From CAYTAU01 sp964442075 (GTDB lineage Bacteria > Bacteroidota > Bacteroidia > Bacteroidales > CAYTAU01): 64,000 nt of DNA. Positions 33,925-43,900 of this stretch are shown in pieces (positions within the stretch are counted from its first letter, which is position 1; each line of letters begins with the position of its first letter). Below the pieces are notes generated by a model. The model was not told where the DNA came from. It worked only from the letters and a program-made list of their open reading frames with translations, and searched no databases. Both the position numbers and the translations under genes were made by a program. The DNA lies in NCBI GenBank assembly GCA_964442075.1, contig CAYTWH010000001.1:1-64000 (forward strand), written 5' to 3'.

Positions 33925-35298
33925 ATGAAAAAATTACACTTTCTATTGATTGTATTACCCATATTTTATTTACAAAGCTTTGCACAAATTGGATTTACCG
34001 AAAACTCTATATCTACAAATGCAGATTATGCACAGTCAGTATTTGCAATTGATATAGATGGCGACGGCGATATAGATGTGCTCTCGGCTTCTAATGATGA
34101 TGATAAAATAGCATGGTACGAAAACGACGGTAGTCAAACATTTACCGAGCATATTATTTCTGCAAATGCCGATGGTGCTTTTTCTGTGTTTGCCATAGAT
34201 GTTGATGGTGATAACGATATAGATGTGCTTTCGGCTTCTCGTGGAACTTGGAATGGTACTGGATACGGTAATAGTAAAATAGAATGGTACAAAAACGATG
34301 GAAGCCAAACATTTACTAAGTATACTATTTATACTAATGTTAATGGTGCTTATTCTGTTTTTGCCCTAGATGTTGATGGCGATAACGATATAGATGTGCT
34401 TTCGGCATCTTATTGGGGTGATGAAATAGCATGGTACGAAAACAACGGTAGCCAAATATTTACCAAACATTCTATTTCTACAAATGTCAATGGTGCCTAT
34501 TCAGTTTTTGCCATAGATGTTGATGGCGATAGCGATATAGATGTGCTTTCGGCTTCTTTTTTTGATGATATAATTGCATGGTACGAAAACGACAGTAGTC
34601 AAACATTTACCAAGCATACTATTTCTACAAATTGTAATGGTGCCATGTCAGTTTTTGCCATAGATGTAGATGGCGATAGCGATATAGATGTACTTTCAGC
34701 TTCTAATGGTGATGATATAATAGCATGGTACGAAAACAACGGTAATCAAACATTTACAGAGCATATCATAACTATAAATGCTAATGCTGCTTTTTCAGTA
34801 TTTGCCATAGATGTTGATGGCGATAGCGATATAGATGTGCTTTCGGCTTCTCGAACTAATGATGAAATTGCATGGTACGAAAACAACGGTAGCCAAACAT
34901 TTACAGAGCATAGCATAACTATAAATGCTGATGGTGCTATGTCAGTATTTGCTATTGATATAGATGGTGACTCTGATATAGACGTACTTTCAGCTTCTCG
35001 AGAAGATGATAAAATTGCTTGGTACGAAAATGATGGAGGTGTTGGTGTTGAAATTTTTAATAGTAATTCAAATATTTCAATTTACCCCAACCCCACAACT
35101 GGAAAAATAAGTGTGGAGGCAGAAGACATAGAGAAAATAGATATTTATGATATTCAAGGAATGAAAGTCAAAAGCCAAAAGGCAAATATAAAAAGTCAAA
35201 AGTATGAGCTTGATTTAAGCACACAGCCAAAAGGAATATATATTATAAAAGTAAGAACAAGTAAAGGCGTGGCGGTTGAGAAAGTTGTAAAGGAGTAA
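33925..35298 (+). CDS. T9SS-exported FG-GAP/VCBS repeat protein
   Basis: 457 residues with a signal peptide (1-20, ending SFAQ). Seven repeats of about 48 residues follow, each with SVFAIDVDGDSDIDVLSAS and then IAWYENNGSQTF. They are FG-GAP/VCBS-like repeats with DxDxDxD calcium loops, forming a predicted propeller. The C-terminus is a T9SS type A sorting domain (IYPNPTTGKISV ... KGIYIIKVRTSKG). The repeats are also very similar at DNA level, so copy number could change by recombination. It is probably surface-exposed; no enzymatic motif is present. Confidence 0.85.
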   Translation: MKKLHFLLIVLPIFYLQSFAQIGFTENSISTNADYAQSVFAIDIDGDGDIDVLSASNDDDKIAWYENDGSQTFTEHIISANADGAFSVFAIDVDGDNDIDVLSASRGTWNGTGYGNSKIEWYKNDGSQTFTKYTIYTNVNGAYSVFALDVDGDNDIDVLSASYWGDEIAWYENNGSQIFTKHSISTNVNGAYSVFAIDVDGDSDIDVLSASFFDDIIAWYENDSSQTFTKHTISTNCNGAMSVFAIDVDGDSDIDVLSASNGDDIIAWYENNGNQTFTEHIITINANAAFSVFAIDVDGDSDIDVLSASRTNDEIAWYENNGSQTFTEHSITINADGAMSVFAIDIDGDSDIDVLSASREDDKIAWYENDGGVGVEIFNSNSNISIYPNPTTGKISVEAEDIEKIDIYDIQGMKVKSQKANIKSQKYELDLSTQPKGIYIIKVRTSKGVAVEKVVKE

Positions 35299-35311
35299 AA
35301 GCCCCACCTAG

Positions 35312-35328
35312 CCTCCCCAAAGGGGAGG
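35312..35328. repeat. Short perfect palindrome after the FG-GAP gene
   Basis: CCTCCCC-AAA-GGGGAGG, a 7-bp GC stem with a 3-base loop, lies 14 bp after the stop codon. There is no T run, so it resembles a small dispersed palindrome more than a terminator, though it could protect the 3' end of the mRNA. Confidence 0.6.
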
Positions 35329-35350
35329 AATAAAAAAGTGCAACAATAAA

Positions 35351-35383
35351 AGTCGGAGTACGACTTTGAGTCGTGCCCCGACT
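35351..35383. repeat. Nested palindrome related to the one at 26834
   Basis: Outer arms AGTCGG/CCGACT enclose ACGACT-TTG-AGTCGT. The central GACTTTGAGTC resembles GACTTTAAGTC at 26834-26862. It is probably a REP-like dispersed element. Confidence 0.65.
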
Positions 35384-35413
35384 AATTTATAGCTATCGGA
35401 ACAATTGAGCAAT

Positions 35414-37162
35414 TTAATACTTTGGTGGTTCACCTTTTTCTTTTCTATTATCGGTTTTTGTACCTGTTAATTTGCCATTTTTAAATATTGCTTCGTAAAT
35501 AATGGTGCCATCTTTTTTGTAATATTTCATTTTGCCGTTGCGCAAACCGTTTTTATATGAAGTTTCACTTTTTATAGGACCTCTTTCATACCAGCTAATC
35601 CATTTTTTAACAGGGCGGTTGTTTTCGTAATATTCTTCGCGTGTTTTAATACCGCTGTCGTTATAATATTCCCAAAGTCCGTTCTTTTTACCTAAGAGAT
35701 AATTTCCGCTTATATTTATTTTACCGTTTTTAAACCATGTTTTATAAGTAGCTGTGTGCAATGTGTCAATTATTGTTTCTTCAAGTCTTTTATTTCCGTT
35801 TTCGTACCAGTAAATAGATGTTCCGTTAATTATATGGTCTTTGTATGTGATAATATATTTATTATTGCCGTTTTCGTACCATGCTTTCCATATTTCATTC
35901 ATTTTGCCGTCAATAAAAGTTCCTTCCATTTTCTTTTTGCCATTTTCGTACCATTCTGTCCAAAGTCCGTTTTCAAGTCCATTTTCAAATGTACCTACTT
36001 TGAATTTTGTTCCATCTTCAAAATAATATATCCATTTACCATTTTTAATACCATTTGAAAATTCTCCTATTTTCCAGACCTGTTTGTTTTTATACCAATA
36101 TGTCCATTTGCCGTCCATTTGCCCTTGTGCATAGTTCCCCTCATTTCCTTTTCCTCCGTCTTTTCTCCAGTATGTCCATAAGCCATCCTGAACATTGTTT
36201 TTAAAATTACCTTCAATATCTAATTTGCCATCATCGTACCACCATTTAGCATAACCGTTTTTTTTACCATCTAAAAATTCCATTTCCATTTCTTTCTCGC
36301 CATTAGTATAAAATTGTTTAACTAATCCGTGTCTTAAGTCATTTTTGTATGAAGCAATTGTATTAATTTTCCCGTCTATATACCAGAATTTCCATTCGCC
36401 TTCTTTCTTGCCTTTTATCAGCTTACCTTCCATTTCTTTTTGACCGGAAATAAACCACTCAATATTATCGCCGTTATCATAATTTAATTCAGATTTTATA
36501 TTCCCATTATCAAACCAAGATGTCCATTTTTCTATTTTCTCACCATTTTTGTATTTACCTTCCGACATTTTTTGTCCGTTTTTGTAATAAAGTATCCATT
36601 TCCCATTTTCAATTCCGTCTTTGTATTCTCCTTCTTCTTTAATTTTACCTGTTGAATAATAATCAAGATATTTTCCATTTCCGTTTTTTACTGTTTGTTT
36701 TCCTTTACTACTCCAATAATCAATTAATTTTAAGCTTCCTGTTTCATAATTATATTCTTCAATTTTTTTCTTTTTACTATTTTCAAAATAATAAGTCCAA
36801 ATGCTGTCTTTATACCCTGCTTTATATCTACCTTCTTCTTTTAAATTTCCATTTTCATACCATGCTTTATATTCTTTTGTTTGAATACCAAAATAAAAAT
36901 TACCTTCATTTTGTTTCTTCCCGTTTTTATAATAATAAATTAATACCCCATTTAACATTCCCTTACTAAATTCAGTTTCTTGTATCAGGTTTCCTTTCTT
37001 ATCCCAATATTGCCATTTTCCATATTCATTTCCACCAAATATTTTACCTTCGCTTTGCTTTTTGCCATTTTTATATAGTTTTGTTACAAGCTCGGGTTCT
37101 GTTTGCGAAAAACAAGTATTTAAAATACTTACCGTAAATAATAAAATTAAAAATAGTTTCAT
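35414..37162 (-). CDS. MORN-variant repeat protein (YwqK-like), secreted
   Basis: 582 residues with a signal peptide (1-20, ending CFSQ). The rest is about two dozen repeats of 22-23 residues of the form WYENGNLKEEGRYKxGxKxG, the MORN variant also seen in YwqK-type proteins. No other domain and no T9SS sorting domain. MORN repeats form an elongated beta sheet that binds lipids or proteins, so an envelope-bound scaffold or a toxin-neutralising role is possible; no toxin gene is adjacent. The ends of the repeats differ enough that slippage is not obvious. Confidence 0.85.
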   Translation of the reverse strand: MKLFLILLFTVSILNTCFSQTEPELVTKLYKNGKKQSEGKIFGGNEYGKWQYWDKKGNLIQETEFSKGMLNGVLIYYYKNGKKQNEGNFYFGIQTKEYKAWYENGNLKEEGRYKAGYKDSIWTYYFENSKKKKIEEYNYETGSLKLIDYWSSKGKQTVKNGNGKYLDYYSTGKIKEEGEYKDGIENGKWILYYKNGQKMSEGKYKNGEKIEKWTSWFDNGNIKSELNYDNGDNIEWFISGQKEMEGKLIKGKKEGEWKFWYIDGKINTIASYKNDLRHGLVKQFYTNGEKEMEMEFLDGKKNGYAKWWYDDGKLDIEGNFKNNVQDGLWTYWRKDGGKGNEGNYAQGQMDGKWTYWYKNKQVWKIGEFSNGIKNGKWIYYFEDGTKFKVGTFENGLENGLWTEWYENGKKKMEGTFIDGKMNEIWKAWYENGNNKYIITYKDHIINGTSIYWYENGNKRLEETIIDTLHTATYKTWFKNGKINISGNYLLGKKNGLWEYYNDSGIKTREEYYENNRPVKKWISWYERGPIKSETSYKNGLRNGKMKYYKKDGTIIYEAIFKNGKLTGTKTDNRKEKGEPPKY

Positions 37163-37380
37163 TAAAATGTAGATTTAGTTATTGTTATATCGTTTATCGC
37201 TTATCGTTTGTCCTTGTTTGACGTTTGTCAAAACTAATAAATCTTAATGATTAATAAATATATTGGCAAATAAAATATTGTTGATTTTTCAACAATTTAT
37301 AATTTTATTCGTTCTTATAATTCAATTGCTTAATTTTATAACTTGAATTTATTTAATATTTAAAAATCAATTGCATTTTT

Positions 37381-40300
37381 TTGAAAAGATATCTAATATT
37401 CATATCATTGTTTTTTAGCGTAATAACTGTATTGTCGCAAAATATAAGTAATTTCAGAATTAAGAAAATTAATCTTAATTCCGACTCTATTTTAATTGAT
37501 ACTTTAAGTATTGCACCAAACTCTATTATTATATTCGATAAAAACGGGGAAATAATTCCCGATAGTATTTTAGAAATTAATTACTCTAATGCAACACTAT
37601 ATCTTACAGAAAAACAGAGAAAAGAATATGGCAATATTTCAATTTCTTACAGAGTATTTCCAATAAATTTTTCTAAAAAATATTTCCATAAGGATATTAA
37701 TAAGTTAATTGACACAACAAATATTGACAATAATCAATATTTTTATAATGCTTCATTAAATAATAATAATGACATTTTTAAATCAAATGAACTAAATAAA
37801 CGAGGAAGTATCTCAAGAGGTATTTCATTTGGGAATAATCAGGATGTAATAGTGAATTCCAGTCTTAATTTACAACTATCGGGCAAAATAAATAACAATT
37901 TAAATATACTTGCTGCAATAACCGATAATAATATTCCTATTCAACCTGATGGCAACACACAACAAATTCAAGAATTTGACAAAGTATTTATTTCAATATT
38001 TAACGATAAAACAAGCTTAACTGTTGGCGATTTTGAAATTAAAAAGCCAACAGGTTATTTCATGAAAATGTATAAAAAAGTACAAGGGGCGAGTTTTTCT
38101 AATACTATAAAAGAAGACAAATTTACTTTAATAAACTCTGTAAGCGGTGCGGTTTCAAAAGGAAAATACAGCAGGCAAGTTTTTAACGGGATTGAAGGAA
38201 ATCAAGGACCTTATAAATTGAGAGGTGCAGAAAATGAAACATTTATTATTGTTCTGGCAGGAACAGAAAAAGTTTTTATTGACGGCAAACTACTAAAACG
38301 AGGACAAGGAAATGATTATACAATAGATTATAATACTGCAGAAATAACTTTCACACCGCTTCAACCTGTAACAAAAGATAAACGAATTGTAGTAGAATTT
38401 GAATATTCAGATAAAAGTTATGCTCGTTTTCTAATTGCAAACAGCAATGAATTTATCAGCGAAAAAGGAAAATTTTGGCTTAACATATTTTCAGAACAAG
38501 ACAGTAAAAATCAATCTATACATCAGGAACTTAATGATGATGATAAATCAATTTTAAATGCAGTTGGCGATAGTATTCATCAGGCTTATGTATTAAATGT
38601 TGACAGTGTTGAATTTAATAACGATTATGTTTTATATAAAATGATAGATACTACTGTTAGCAGCCAGCTTTACGATAGTATTTTTGTATATTCAACAAGC
38701 CCCGACAGTGCATTTTATCAACTTGGTTTTTCTTATGTTGGCGAGAACAATGGTAATTACAAACAGGTTCAGAATTCTGCAAATGGCAGAGTTTATCAAT
38801 GGACAGCACCTGTTAGCGGAACCCCTACAGGAAGTTATGAGCCTGTAATCTTGCTGGTAACTCCCAAAAAGAAACAAATGATCTCTGCCGGTGGTATATA
38901 TAAACTCACAAAAAATTTAAGTGCAGATTTCGAACTTTCTTTTACAAACAATGATATTAATACATTTTCGTCAAAAAACAGGGATGATGATATAGGTTAT
39001 GCTTTTAAAACCGGATTAACACAAATTATTCCTGTAAAAGATACAAGTGTTTATATAATTGCTTCAGTCGGATATCAACTAATTGACAAATATTTTGACC
39101 CTGTAGAAAGATTTAGGAACACCGAATTTGAACGCGATTGGAATCTTACAAACAGCAAATTAAACAATAACGAGCATTTTTTCAACAGCCTTTTAAATTT
39201 CAAACATCAAAAATTTGGTGATGCAAAATACAATTTTGAATTTATGAACAGAAACGAAAATCTTAATGCTGTAAGAAATAATTTTAATTCAAAATTTCAT
39301 ACAAAAGGATTTGCTCTTGATATTCAAGGAAGCTTATTGTCATCAAACGATGAGTTTAACAACACACAATTTTTAAGACATAAGGCAATATTATCAAAAT
39401 CTATAGCATTTTTTAAAATTGGTATTAACGAAGAACAAGAAAATAATCAATGGCAAATGAATAATAAAGACAGTTTGCTCGGAAATAGTTTTTCTTATAA
39501 TCAATTTGGGTTTTTCATTCAAAATCAGGATTCTGCAAAGAATAAGGTTTTTGCCAGATATAATCAACGCAGGGATTTCTTGCCATACGAAGGAAACCTC
39601 CACTATTCTACCCTTGGAGAAAATTTCAATTTTGGCTCTCATTTTACGAAAAATCCAAAAAATATTTTAAAACTTACTTTTGATTATAGAAAGCTATCGG
39701 TTATTGATTCGCTTGTAAGCATAAATGCTCCTGAAAATACTGTTACCGGAAGAATTGAGCATAGTTTAAAATTATTTAAAAACGCTATTTCAACAACTAC
39801 ATATTATGAAATAGGCTCAGGAATGGAGATAAAAAGAGAATTCTCTTATCTTGAAGTAGCAATAGGACAAGGAGTTTATATATGGAAAGATTATAATGGA
39901 AACGGTGTTAAAGAATTAAATGAATTTGAAAATGCTAATTTCTCTGATGAAGGAAATTATATTAGAATTTATACACCAACCGATGATTATATTAAAACAT
40001 ATAATAATCTGTTTAATCAAATGATATTTATACGTCCCGAAGCTATTTGGAGAAAAGAAACAGGATTTAAGAAGATTCTTTCAAAATTTTCAGATCAATT
40101 TGCATATCGTGCAAATCGTAAAAGTTTGCAAGATGATATTCTCAGGAGCGCCAATCCTTTTTTATTCTCAATACAAGATAGTGTACTTATCAGCACAGGT
40201 TCATCTATTAGAAATACTTTTTATTTTAACAGAACAAATTCAAAATTCAGCTTAAATTATATACTTAGCAACAACAATAATAAACTACTGCTTGTTAATG

Positions 40301-40836
40301 GCATAGACACACGAACTCTCAAATCAAACGGTATGCAGGTAAGATGGAATATTACAAGAATGATTACTCTTATTGATAATGTTTCAATTGGAAATAAAAC
40401 TTTTGATTCTGAATTTTTTGAAACCAGAAATTTTCATATTCTATTTAAGCAAAACCAAAGTTCATTACGTTTTCAGCCAACAATTTCTATGCGATTTAGT
40501 TTGATATATAAATATTATGAAAAACAAAACACTGCCGGAAATGAACAAACTTTTGGAAATGATTTTGGATTTGAAATAAGATACAGTGTTCTTAAAAAAG
40601 GCAATTTATCTGTGAAAATAAATTATATAAATATAAAATATAACGAAGAAACAAATACCTCTATTGCTTACGAAATGCTTGAAGGTTTTATGCCCGGGAA
40701 TAATGGTACATGGTCAGTACTCTACCAAAAAAGCTTATCAAAAACTCTACAGATGAATTTGAATTATAATGGAAGGATTTCTGAAGATTCAAAGATTATT
40801 CACCTTGCAGGAGTACAATTAAGAGCATATTTTTAA
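37381..40836 (+). CDS. Large outer-membrane beta-barrel-like protein with TTG start
   Basis: 1151 residues. The start is a TTG at 37381, giving a signal peptide (KRYLIFISLFFSVITVLSQ); no in-frame ATG gives one. The N-terminal part contains SRGISFGNNQDVIVNSSLNLQLSG (read as SRGISFGNNQD then SSLNLQLSG), ITDNNIPIQPDGNTQQIQEFDKVFI-type and TVGDFEI segments. These also occur in large, poorly described Bacteroidota surface proteins. The C-terminal half has many alternating strands and ends in an aromatic strand (QLRAYF), as in outer-membrane barrels. The role is unknown. It precedes the gingipain-like protease in the same direction after a 159-bp gap. Confidence 0.6.
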   Translation: MKRYLIFISLFFSVITVLSQNISNFRIKKINLNSDSILIDTLSIAPNSIIIFDKNGEIIPDSILEINYSNATLYLTEKQRKEYGNISISYRVFPINFSKKYFHKDINKLIDTTNIDNNQYFYNASLNNNNDIFKSNELNKRGSISRGISFGNNQDVIVNSSLNLQLSGKINNNLNILAAITDNNIPIQPDGNTQQIQEFDKVFISIFNDKTSLTVGDFEIKKPTGYFMKMYKKVQGASFSNTIKEDKFTLINSVSGAVSKGKYSRQVFNGIEGNQGPYKLRGAENETFIIVLAGTEKVFIDGKLLKRGQGNDYTIDYNTAEITFTPLQPVTKDKRIVVEFEYSDKSYARFLIANSNEFISEKGKFWLNIFSEQDSKNQSIHQELNDDDKSILNAVGDSIHQAYVLNVDSVEFNNDYVLYKMIDTTVSSQLYDSIFVYSTSPDSAFYQLGFSYVGENNGNYKQVQNSANGRVYQWTAPVSGTPTGSYEPVILLVTPKKKQMISAGGIYKLTKNLSADFELSFTNNDINTFSSKNRDDDIGYAFKTGLTQIIPVKDTSVYIIASVGYQLIDKYFDPVERFRNTEFERDWNLTNSKLNNNEHFFNSLLNFKHQKFGDAKYNFEFMNRNENLNAVRNNFNSKFHTKGFALDIQGSLLSSNDEFNNTQFLRHKAILSKSIAFFKIGINEEQENNQWQMNNKDSLLGNSFSYNQFGFFIQNQDSAKNKVFARYNQRRDFLPYEGNLHYSTLGENFNFGSHFTKNPKNILKLTFDYRKLSVIDSLVSINAPENTVTGRIEHSLKLFKNAISTTTYYEIGSGMEIKREFSYLEVAIGQGVYIWKDYNGNGVKELNEFENANFSDEGNYIRIYTPTDDYIKTYNNLFNQMIFIRPEAIWRKETGFKKILSKFSDQFAYRANRKSLQDDILRSANPFLFSIQDSVLISTGSSIRNTFYFNRTNSKFSLNYILSNNNNKLLLVNGIDTRTLKSNGMQVRWNITRMITLIDNVSIGNKTFDSEFFETRNFHILFKQNQSSLRFQPTISMRFSLIYKYYEKQNTAGNEQTFGNDFGFEIRYSVLKKGNLSVKINYINIKYNEETNTSIAYEMLEGFMPGNNGTWSVLYQKSLSKTLQMNLNYNGRISEDSKIIHLAGVQLRAYF

Positions 40837-40995
40837 AAAAACATGTAGTAGCGAGCAACCTTTTAAATGTTTATGCGTCTATATATCAGTAAATAATATT
40901 GTAGAAATTATTTTTTCAACATAATGAATAATTATATTGAAAAATTACTTATGTTTATGTTTCTAAAAAGTTCTTAAATCTAAAACTCGGTAATT

Positions 40996-43900
40996 ATGAA
41001 AAAAAGTTTAATCATCAAGTCATTTTCAGTTGTTTTATTTTCACTTTTTTGTTTTAATCTTTATGCTGTTGAAAAAGGTTCAAAAGATTATAAAGTAGAA
41101 TATACACAAGTAAATAGTTCTGAATTTCTTTTAGAATATGATATTAATAATTTTCAGCTTACTGAAACAATAAAAAATGGAGTTACATACTCAAGAATTA
41201 ATTTTGATGGCAATGTTACTACTATGAAAAATGGTTGGGCAGAATTACCAATTTTGAGCACTTCTGTTCAGTTGTCGCCTAATAAAAATGTAAATATTGA
41301 AATAATTAATTCAGAATATGAAGAATACAGTTTAAATAATCCCTTATTGCCCTCAAGAGGTGTCATTTACAGAAATCAGGATCCATCAACAATTCCTTAT
41401 CAAATTGACCCTAATTCTTTAATTGATGAGTGGTATCCTGGAGAATTATTTACAAATTCAGAACCTTATATTATAAGAGATGTAAGAGGTATGAATATTC
41501 AAATTAAACCCTTTGCATACAATTCTGTGCAAAATAAATTACGTGTTTATACAAAATTAACTGTTCGTGTATATGAAAATAATATAAAACCTGTTAATCC
41601 TATTCTGAACACTTCAAAAATAACAAGTGAAATGCCGGGTATATATAGCTCCATATTTATAAACTACAATCAAAATCAAACAAAATGGGCTAATGAAATC
41701 GATGAATTTGGAGAAATATTAGTTATTTATACAAGTGCTAATGCTACTGTAATTCAACCATGGATAACATGGAAAAAAGAAAAAGGATATACTGTTCATG
41801 AAGAAGAAGTAGCTACGGGAACAAATGTTAAAACTTTAATAGAAACTGAATATAATGCTAATAATAATATTTTATATGTTCAATTAGTTGGAGACTGGGC
41901 TGATGTTAAATCAGACCTTGGAACATCACAAAGTGGTCCTACCGACCCAATGCTTGGTTGTGTTGTTGGTGGCGATGATTATTATGATTTGATGGTTGGT
42001 AGATTTTCTGCAAGTTCTACTGCTCATGTTACTACACAGGGAGATAAAACAATAAGCTACGAAAGAGACCCCGAAATTGGAGGAACATGGTATTCAAATG
42101 GATTAGGAATTGGTAGCCATGAGGGACCGGGAGATGACAATGAAACTGATCAAGATCATATTGATATTATTAAAGAAAATAGATTATTACCATTCACATA
42201 TACTAATGTTGATGAAGCTTATGGAGCTAGTGTTCCTGTATCTGATGTTTCTACACCAGTTAATAATGGTCTTAGTGTTATAAATTATTGTGGACATGGA
42301 GACCATGATTTCTGGGTAACAAGTGGATATTCAAATACAAATGTTAATTCCTCTACAAATGGGAACAAGTTGCCTTTTGTTTTTTCAGTAGCCTGCATTG
42401 TTGGAGAATTTCATACAGGAGGAGATTGTTTAGCTGAGGCAATGTTAAGAAAAGATGGAGGCGGAGCTCTTGTTACATGGATGGCAACAATTAATCAACC
42501 ATGGCAACCACCAATGAGAGGGCAGGATTATGCAAATGATGTTTTAACACAAGGTTATGACTATACTTCAAACCCAGGAACTGGAAACAATACAACCTAT
42601 GGCAAAACTACTTTTGGTTCAATTACTTTTAATGCAGGTGCTTTAATGATTTCAGAAGTTTCTTCATCAAGCGATTGGGATACTTATAAAACATGGACAA
42701 TTTTTGGTGATGCATCTGTTCAGGTAAGAACAGAAATGCCTAAAGCACTTGTTCTTTCTAACGAAATTGTAACTCCAGGAACATTCAATACTACTGTAAC
42801 TGTTGCAGGTAATCCATTTGAAAATGCAATAGTTTCATTATATAAATCAGGTGACCCTCAACCCTATTCTGCACTAACAGATGCTAGCGGATCAGTTTCA
42901 ATTACACATCCACTTACAGGAACCGTTAAATTAACAGTTACCGGATTTAATCTGGCTACATATTCACAAGACAAAGTTGTTGATACAGGAACTCTACTTT
43001 CTGAATTTTCCGGGACTCCTTTAACAATTCCTGAAGGTGGCACAGTTGATTTTACTGATCTATCTGTAGGTCCAAATACAATTATTAGTTGGGACTGGAC
43101 TTTCCCCAGTTCTGTACAAGGATCATCTACAATACAAAACCCAACTGCTATTCAGTATAATACAGCCGGCAACTATGATGTTACATTAACTGTTGGCGAC
43201 GGAACAAACACACACACAACAACAAAACCAGATTATATTCATGTTACAGGTCCTTTAACTGCTGATTTTTCAGGAACACCATTAAGTCTTTTACCAACAA
43301 ATACTGTTGACTTTACTGATCTGTCATTAGGTGGAAGTACTATTACTGACTGGGATTGGACTTTTGCAGGCGGAACACCGGGAACATCAACAACCCAGAA
43401 TCCAACAATTCAATATGATACTCCCGGGATATATCAAGTATCATTAACTGTTACTGATGATGTAAGTGCTACTGATACAAAAACAGAAACAACCTATATT
43501 GAGGTAATTGATCCAAATGCATTTAATACCGATTTTTATGCAAATTTCACAACTATAATTGAAGGTGGTACTATAGATTTCTATGATGATACTCAGAATG
43601 GACCTGCTACAACATGGAGTTGGGAATTTACTGGAGCAGAAACTCCTACTTCAATAGATCAAAATCCAACAGGGATACAATACATGACACAAGGAACTTA
43701 TATAGTGAAATTAACATCATCTGACGGCGTAGATACTGATGATGAAGAAAAAATTGACTACATTACAGTTGTTGATTCTTCGTTTTATCCTGAAGTTGAT
43801 TTTGTTGCAAACTTTACAACTGTATTTGTTGGAAACAGCGTAGACTTTTTTGATCTATCAACAGGTTCACCTGATACATGGGCATGGACATTTACAGGAG

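Noticed and set aside
35312..35328. Rho-independent terminator after the FG-GAP gene
   Set aside because: GC stem is good but there is no T run; it fits a dispersed palindrome better.
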